A DNA stretch of 64,000 nt from Bacteroides sp. 51 (lineage in GTDB: Bacteria > Bacteroidota > Bacteroidia > Bacteroidales > Bacteroidaceae): NCBI RefSeq assembly GCF_010500965.1, contig NZ_QVMI01000003.1, positions 186,001 through 250,000 on the forward strand. Direction: 5' to 3'. Under the pieces are notes generated by a model. That model worked only from the letters and a program-made list of their open reading frames with translations, did not search any database and was not told the DNA's origin. The position numbers were made by a program, and so were the translations under genes. Numbering within the stretch: the stretch's first letter is position 1; each line of letters opens with the position of its first letter. Positions 58,712 through 64,000 of this stretch are shown one piece after another.

Positions 58712-61700
58712 GTGAAAAGATTACTCACATTAATCGCTCTGAGCTTTCTCTTAGTAGGGACAGCTCAGAGCGGTTCTGTTTTTGTAGAAGGTCTGCAAAC
58801 GGAACAGCTAACCAATCCATTAGGAATTGATGCCATGTCCCCACGCCTGAGTTGGCGTATAGTAAGCAATGAGCGTGGAGTCGTTCAAACCAGTTACCAG
58901 ATTCTGGTAGCCTCTTCCCCTGAAAAGTTGGCACAGAATGAGGCAGACGTCTGGGATTCGGGAACAGTATTCTCTAACGCATCACAGTGGATTAACTATC
59001 AAGGTCCGAAGTTCATTTCCAACAAGCGTTATTACTGGAAAGTAAAAGTCAATACGAATATAGGCGAAGCTCCCTGGAGTGATACCGCCCTTTGGGGTAT
59101 GGGCCTGTTGGGAGAGAGCCGGTGGAAAGGCCGGTGGATAGGATTGGAGAAGGCTTCGCTGTGGGATACGGAGTCGCAGTGGTCGCGCCTGTCTGCACGT
59201 TACTTGCGCAAAGAATTCAGCTTAGGCAAAGAAATAAAACAGGCCACCGTACACATCTCCGGTTTAGGATTATATGAGCTATTCATTAACGGACAACGTG
59301 TGGGCGATTTGGTTCTTGCTCCTGCACCAACAGATTACCGGAAAACATTACTTTATAATAGTTATGATGTGACTTCACTGCTTCGTTCGCAAAATGATAA
59401 TGCAGTTGGGGTTACATTGGGAAATGGACGCATGTACACCATGCGCCAACACTATAAACAATATAAAATAAACAATTACGGTTACCCGAAGCTGCGGATG
59501 AACCTGATTGTTGAATACACCGATGGAACGCAAGAAACCATTGTCTCCGATACAGATTGGAAACTCACTGCCGACGGACCGATACGCAGCAATAATGAAT
59601 ATGACGGAGAAGATTATGATGCCCGGAAGGAATTAACCGGATGGTCTGAAGTGGGCTATAACGATAGTTTATGGCAAAACGCCGACCGTGCTGCTTTGCC
59701 GCAAGGAACACTACGTGCACAAATGATGCCGGGAATGAGAGTAGTAGAAACAATCAAACCCGTTACAATCAATAAATTAAATAACAACAAATACATCCTG
59801 GACATGGGACAGAACATGGTAGGATGGATTCGCATGAAAGTGAAAGGACAAACAGGTGATAGCGTAAAACTCCGCTTCGCTGAGATATTACAGGAAAACG
59901 GAGAACTTTATGTCGACAACCTACGCGATGCTCTAGTTACAGATACCTATATTCTGAAAGGTAAAGACTTGGAAGAGTGGGCGCCTCGTTTTGTTTATCA
60001 CGGCTTCCGGTATGTTGAGGTTACGGGTTATCCGGGCACTCCAACGCCAGATTATTTCATTGGTGAGGTTGTTAACGACGATATGCAGACTACCGGAGAG
60101 TTCAAAAGCGATAATCTGGTATTGAACCAGATTCTGCAAAACGCCTTCTGGGGTATCAGAGGAAACTACAAAGGTATGCCCGTGGATTGTCCGCAACGCA
60201 ATGAGCGCCAACCCTGGTTGGGCGATCGTGCTATGGGAGCGCTTGGCGAGAGCTTCCTTATGGCCAACGGACCGCTATATGCCAAATGGATGGACGACAT
60301 CCGCGAGGCCCAACGCGAAGACGGATGTATCCCCGATGTCGCTCCGGCTTTCTGGAACTATTATAGTGAGAATATGACCTGGCCTTCCGCCCTTGTCCTG
60401 ATCAGCGATATGCTATACGAGCAATATGGTAACATCCGCCCTATTCAAAAGAACTATCAAGCTATGCGGCTCTGGATGAAACATATGAAGGACGAATTTA
60501 TGACTCCGGAATATGTAGTGACACGCGACAGGTACGGCGATTGGTGTTTACCCCCCGAATCACCCGAGCTTATTCATTCCAAAGATCCGGCACGTATTAC
60601 GGATGGCAAACTGATCTCAACAGCTTATTACTATCAAATGCTGAAGTACCTGAGCAAATTTGCCGGTCTTCTGCAATTAAGTGATGATATAAAAGAATAC
60701 GATGAACTGGCTATAAAAGTAAAGGATGGTTTTAACCGGGCTTTCGGGAATGCAGAAAAGCAGTGTTATGATAACAATACCGTAACAGCCAACCTCCTGC
60801 CATTGGCTTTCGACATAGTACCACAGGAACATATAGCACGGGTAGAAAAGAATATCATTGAAGGCATGGTCTTTTATAGTGAGGTAAAAGTCTCCTCCGG
60901 TGTGATTGGCATTCAATGGATTATGCGCGAACTTGCCCGGATGGGGCGGTCTGATGTAGCTTATGTATTAGCCACGCATACCAGGTATCCCGGATGGGGA
61001 TATATGGTAGCCAATGGTGCAACTACCATCTGGGAGTTATGGAACGGAAATACCGCAAACCCTGAAATGAACAGTGGGAACCATGTCATGCTGCTGGGCG
61101 ATTTGCTTCCGTTCTGTTACGAGAATCTGGCGGGTATAAAGAGTGCTGCTCCCGGTTTCAGCAAATTAGAGATGAAACCGGCCTTTGAAGTAGAGGAAAT
61201 CAGGAACATTCAGGCTTCTTATATCACCCCGTATGGAAAAGTAATGAGCCATTGGACGCAAACTGCGGTGGATTATCAATGGGATATAACCATTCCGGCT
61301 AATACAACGGCAACGATCTGGCTACCCAATGAAAGTGCAAATGATATTACAGAAGGAAAACGCAAGCTCAACCAGGCAAAAGGGGTAAGTGTACTTCGCT
61401 CGGAAAACGGATATTCTATCTGTGAGATTGGTTCGGGAAATTATAGTTTCTTTATTCCCAAAGACATCACCTTCGGCAAAGACAGGCAAGGAATTTTGGT
61501 GGATGAATTCATTTTCGATGAAGCCCCATTCCCGGAAAGCCATGCTTCTACTATTGCAGAAACACCCGAAGGGCTTGTTGCCGCATGGTTTGGTGGTACA
61601 AAAGAAAAGAATCCGGATTGTTGCATTTGGGTAAGCCGGAACGTAAAAGGAAAATGGACGGTTCCTGTCGTGGTGGCCGATGGCATCATTGGTAATCAGG

Positions 61701-62542
61701 AGAAGCGCGCTTGTTGGAATCCTGTACTTTCGGTGGCTCCAAACGGAGAACTGCTCCTGTTCTACAAAGTCGGGCTGGATGTTCCTCGCTGGAGCGGACA
61801 TCTGGTACGTTCTAAAGACAATGGCAAAACATGGAGCAGATCGGAGGCATTGCCGGAAGGTTTCCTGGGTCCGGTTAAAAACAAACCGGTTTATATAGAC
61901 AACCGCATGATTTGTCCCAGCAGTACGGAAGGCGAGCTTGGATGGCGCGTGCACTTTGAAGTAAGCGATGATAACGGAAAGACATGGAGAATGGTTGGAC
62001 CTATTGAAGCATCCGAGGTTATAGAAACGGATAAGGTAAAGCGTAGTGGCGATATATCTACCGTACAGGCCATTCAGCCCTCCATCCTGATGCACAAAGA
62101 CGGAAGGCTTCAGGCGCTTTGCCGCACCCGCAATAACGGTGCCGTAGCAACCACCTGGAGCAGCGATAAAGGAGAAACATGGACGCCTTTGAAACTCACC
62201 ACACTACCCAATAACAATTCGGGCACGGATGCAGTGAACCTGAAAGACGGACGTTTCGTATTTGTTTATAACCACTATCGCTACTTGCCTGGCGGAGGGA
62301 TGAACAAGAACCGCACGCCGATCAACATAGCGCTTAGCGATGATGGGGTGCATTGGGATGCTTCCGTTGTACTGGAAGATTCGCCCATTAACCAATACTC
62401 CTACCCTTCGGTGATTCAAAGCAAAGATGGCATGATACATGTTGTTTACACCTGGAGACGGCAACGCATCAAGTATGTGAAACTTGACCCCAGGAAGATG
62501 GAACGCAAAACATTTGTCGAAGCCGGATGGAAGGATTATTAA
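58712..62542 (+). CDS. GH78 alpha-L-rhamnosidase fused to sialidase-like BNR-repeat domain
   Basis: A 1276-residue exported protein (signal peptide about 1-20) in two parts. Residues about 25-905 form a complete GH78 rhamnosidase: N-terminal Bac_rhamnosid domains, an alpha/alpha barrel with Asp492 and general-acid Glu498 in DCPQRNERQPWLGD, and a C-terminal beta domain. From about 910 there is a six-bladed propeller of the sialidase (BNR_2) type with Asp-box repeats near 1034, 1085, 1151 and 1209 (SKDNGKTW, SDDNGKTW, SSDKGETW and SDDGVHW). GH33-type Arg triad residues are not obvious, so neuraminidase activity is unproven. Start codon is GTG, 12 nt after GH28. The two modules may act on successive sugars of a pectin side chain. 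Confidence 0.93.
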   Translation: MKRLLTLIALSFLLVGTAQSGSVFVEGLQTEQLTNPLGIDAMSPRLSWRIVSNERGVVQTSYQILVASSPEKLAQNEADVWDSGTVFSNASQWINYQGPKFISNKRYYWKVKVNTNIGEAPWSDTALWGMGLLGESRWKGRWIGLEKASLWDTESQWSRLSARYLRKEFSLGKEIKQATVHISGLGLYELFINGQRVGDLVLAPAPTDYRKTLLYNSYDVTSLLRSQNDNAVGVTLGNGRMYTMRQHYKQYKINNYGYPKLRMNLIVEYTDGTQETIVSDTDWKLTADGPIRSNNEYDGEDYDARKELTGWSEVGYNDSLWQNADRAALPQGTLRAQMMPGMRVVETIKPVTINKLNNNKYILDMGQNMVGWIRMKVKGQTGDSVKLRFAEILQENGELYVDNLRDALVTDTYILKGKDLEEWAPRFVYHGFRYVEVTGYPGTPTPDYFIGEVVNDDMQTTGEFKSDNLVLNQILQNAFWGIRGNYKGMPVDCPQRNERQPWLGDRAMGALGESFLMANGPLYAKWMDDIREAQREDGCIPDVAPAFWNYYSENMTWPSALVLISDMLYEQYGNIRPIQKNYQAMRLWMKHMKDEFMTPEYVVTRDRYGDWCLPPESPELIHSKDPARITDGKLISTAYYYQMLKYLSKFAGLLQLSDDIKEYDELAIKVKDGFNRAFGNAEKQCYDNNTVTANLLPLAFDIVPQEHIARVEKNIIEGMVFYSEVKVSSGVIGIQWIMRELARMGRSDVAYVLATHTRYPGWGYMVANGATTIWELWNGNTANPEMNSGNHVMLLGDLLPFCYENLAGIKSAAPGFSKLEMKPAFEVEEIRNIQASYITPYGKVMSHWTQTAVDYQWDITIPANTTATIWLPNESANDITEGKRKLNQAKGVSVLRSENGYSICEIGSGNYSFFIPKDITFGKDRQGILVDEFIFDEAPFPESHASTIAETPEGLVAAWFGGTKEKNPDCCIWVSRNVKGKWTVPVVVADGIIGNQEKRACWNPVLSVAPNGELLLFYKVGLDVPRWSGHLVRSKDNGKTWSRSEALPEGFLGPVKNKPVYIDNRMICPSSTEGELGWRVHFEVSDDNGKTWRMVGPIEASEVIETDKVKRSGDISTVQAIQPSILMHKDGRLQALCRTRNNGAVATTWSSDKGETWTPLKLTTLPNNNSGTDAVNLKDGRFVFVYNHYRYLPGGGMNKNRTPINIALSDDGVHWDASVVLEDSPINQYSYPSVIQSKDGMIHVVYTWRRQRIKYVKLDPRKMERKTFVEAGWKDY

Positions 62543-62604
62543 ATATTGTACGATTCTACAGTCTTTCAATCAAAATGAATAGTGAAAATAGAGCATTAAT
62601 GTTT

Positions 62605-62612
62605 TACTTTTG
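62605..62612 (+). promoter_or_regulatory. Candidate -7 element for the DUF4861 gene
   Basis: TACTTTTG matches TAnnTTTG, 22 nt before the ATG. No -33 TTTG is seen, so it is weak; the gene may also be reached by transcription from GH28. Confidence 0.35.
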
Positions 62613-62634
62613 CATGAATTAAATATATATACCC

Positions 62635-63861
62635 ATGAAAAAGATATTCTTTTCTCTCTTATTTGCTTTGGTTTGTACCGCAATGTGGGCACAGGCTACA
62701 GAAAAAACAATTTCAATTGAAGTAAAAAATAACTGGAAGAAGGAGCAAGCCGATGCTCCGGTGGTCATCAAGCTGAACGATCTCGGACTGGATTTCCAGG
62801 CCAAATCGGCTACGGTATGGGACGGTTCGCAAGAAATCCCATCGCAGTTGGACGATCTGAACAATGATCGTAAAGCCGATGAACTGGCTTTTGTAATTGA
62901 TCTTCCAGCCAACGGCAAGAAAACTCTTAAGGTTACATTATCTTCAGAAAAGAATGAAAAACAGTATAAAGCGCGTGTATTTGCAGAGATGCTTGTGAGC
63001 GATAAGAAAGGAAAGCATGTGCCTATCCGCTCGCTGACCATTCCGGGTACAAGCAACATTTACAATCAGCTTCATCATCACGGACCGGCTTTTGAGTCGG
63101 AGTTGGTGGCTTATCGTTTATACTTTGATCAGAAACAGACTGTCGACCCTTACGGCAAGTTCAACAAAGGACTTGAGATTGAAGAATCACAGTTTTATCC
63201 TACGGATGAGCAACTTGCGCGCGGTTTTGGCGATGATGTGTTGCGTGTAGGCGGAAGCGCTGGTGTGGGCGCCCTGAAAGGTTGGAACGGAACAAAAGCA
63301 ACGCACATTGAACCGGTGTTTACCCGCACTGAGCGCATTCTGGCGTATGGTCCGGTGCGCACTGTGGTAGAAATAGAAGCCAATGAGTGGGAATATCAGG
63401 GTGCAAGCCTGAATATGATCAACCGCTATACGCTGTATGCCGGACATCGCGATGCCATAGTAGAAACATTCTTCGAGGAGCCGTTGAAAGACGAAACCTT
63501 CTGTACCGGGGTACAAGATATAAAAGGTTCGGTTGCTTTCTCGGATCATAAAGGTTTAATTGCCTCCTGGGGCACCGACTGGCCGGTAAATGATACGGTG
63601 AAATATGCCAAAGAAACAATTGGTATGGCGGCGTATGTTCCACAAAAGTACGTAAAACAAGAGGTCAGAGACAATACCAAGTATCTCAATAACAACTATC
63701 TGTATACCATAGGAGCCAAGGGCGAGAAGTATATCCGCTACTACATCATGTTCACATCCATGAAAGAAACCTTTGGATATAAAACTCCCGAGGCATGGTT
63801 TGCTTATGTACGTGAGTGGAAGGAAGAATTGGACAATCCGGTGACGGTAACTCTTAAGTAA
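62635..63861 (+). CDS. DUF4861 family exported protein
   Basis: A 408-residue exported protein (signal peptide about 1-20, MWAQ) that resembles the DUF4861 family often found in pectin PULs of Bacteroidetes. No catalytic residues are known to me. It is beta-rich, with segments ESELVAYRLYFDQKQTVDPYGK and GFGDDVLRVGGSAGVGALKGW, the latter the best conserved. Located 92 nt after the GH78 fusion, it most likely takes part in rhamnogalacturonan or galacturonan processing in the periplasm. Confidence 0.85.
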   Translation: MKKIFFSLLFALVCTAMWAQATEKTISIEVKNNWKKEQADAPVVIKLNDLGLDFQAKSATVWDGSQEIPSQLDDLNNDRKADELAFVIDLPANGKKTLKVTLSSEKNEKQYKARVFAEMLVSDKKGKHVPIRSLTIPGTSNIYNQLHHHGPAFESELVAYRLYFDQKQTVDPYGKFNKGLEIEESQFYPTDEQLARGFGDDVLRVGGSAGVGALKGWNGTKATHIEPVFTRTERILAYGPVRTVVEIEANEWEYQGASLNMINRYTLYAGHRDAIVETFFEEPLKDETFCTGVQDIKGSVAFSDHKGLIASWGTDWPVNDTVKYAKETIGMAAYVPQKYVKQEVRDNTKYLNNNYLYTIGAKGEKYIRYYIMFTSMKETFGYKTPEAWFAYVREWKEELDNPVTVTLK

Positions 63862-63919
63862 AGACCAATTATTCCCCCTATCGTGTACAAATTTGCCCCT
63901 TAAGGCCTTCAGTTTTCTC

Positions 63920-63927
63920 TATTTTTG
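63920..63927 (+). promoter_or_regulatory. Candidate -7 element for the last partial gene
   Basis: TATTTTTG, with TTTG at 63892-63895 24 bp upstream; the spacing is a little long. Confidence 0.35.
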
Positions 63928-63964
63928 CAATATTGAAACATTTATAAAACCAATATTATTTATC

Positions 63965-64000
63965 ATGAAAAGACTGGCACAGACTTTAAGCCTCTGCTTA
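63965..64000 (+). CDS. Start of an exported protein, cut by the window end
   Basis: Only twelve codons (MKRLAQTLSLCL) are visible. They look like the beginning of a signal peptide. Position suggests another member of the pectin PUL, but no family can be named. Confidence 0.5.
   Translation, partial: MKRLAQTLSLCL

Overview
The window looks like chromosomal DNA of a gut-type Bacteroidales bacterium, most likely Bacteroides or Parabacteroides. Seen directly: a SusC/SusD pair, a hybrid two-component sensor/regulator, many secreted glycosidases with lipoprotein or Sec signals, TAnnTTTG promoter elements typical of Bacteroidetes, weak ribosome binding sites, and short intergenic regions filled with long inverted repeats. 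The species cannot be fixed from the sequence alone. No phage, transposase, CRISPR array, rRNA or tRNA gene was seen.

Layout. (1) 50-22183 is a polysaccharide utilisation locus (PUL). susD and susC are on the minus strand. A divergent hybrid two-component regulator follows, then a five-gene enzyme operon: GH20 hexosaminidase, a GH105-like/GH2 fusion, GH109, a heparinase II/III-like protein and a LacZ-type GH2. The set suggests a glycan with uronic acid and N-acetylhexosamine, cut by a lyase-like enzyme and trimmed by exo-enzymes. (2) 22231-29780 holds a bleomycin-hydrolase-type peptidase, an SGNH hydrolase, a compact minus-strand operon (SPFH protein, alpha/beta hydrolase, ribbon-helix-helix protein, small membrane protein), a PatB-type C-S lyase and a HAD phosphatase. 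(3) 29909-44389 is mostly housekeeping: helicase-TPR fusion, AsmA-like protein, YciO/TsaC-family protein, nagB, flavodiiron protein, radical SAM protein, a ROK kinase/MFS/SIS sugar operon, recA and carboxynorspermidine dehydrogenase. (4) 44699-56767 has a BamE-tailed exported protein, a double-META lipoprotein, an iron/cobalamin-type ABC permease and binding protein without an ATPase, a DPP-IV-type peptidase, lipA, a membrane protein with a Nudix-like tail, an RsmI-like methyltransferase, an unknown lipoprotein and fabI. (5) 57095-64000 begins a pectin-type PUL: GH28, a GH78/sialidase-like fusion, a DUF4861 protein and the first codons of another exported protein.

The least explained material lies between genes. 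Two arrays, each of four palindromes, have periods of exactly 22 bp (27623-27710) and 23 bp (46963-47050). Both start 20-40 nt after a stop codon and can fold into terminator-like hairpins. Two TGATATCA palindromes, 11 bp apart, overlap the start region of the SPFH operon, which encodes its own ribbon-helix-helix protein. A TATTGCATTT motif occurs between susC and the regulator gene and twice upstream of the enzyme operon, a candidate common operator. At least five families of long inverted repeats occupy operon boundaries, and three copies of one family look MITE-like.
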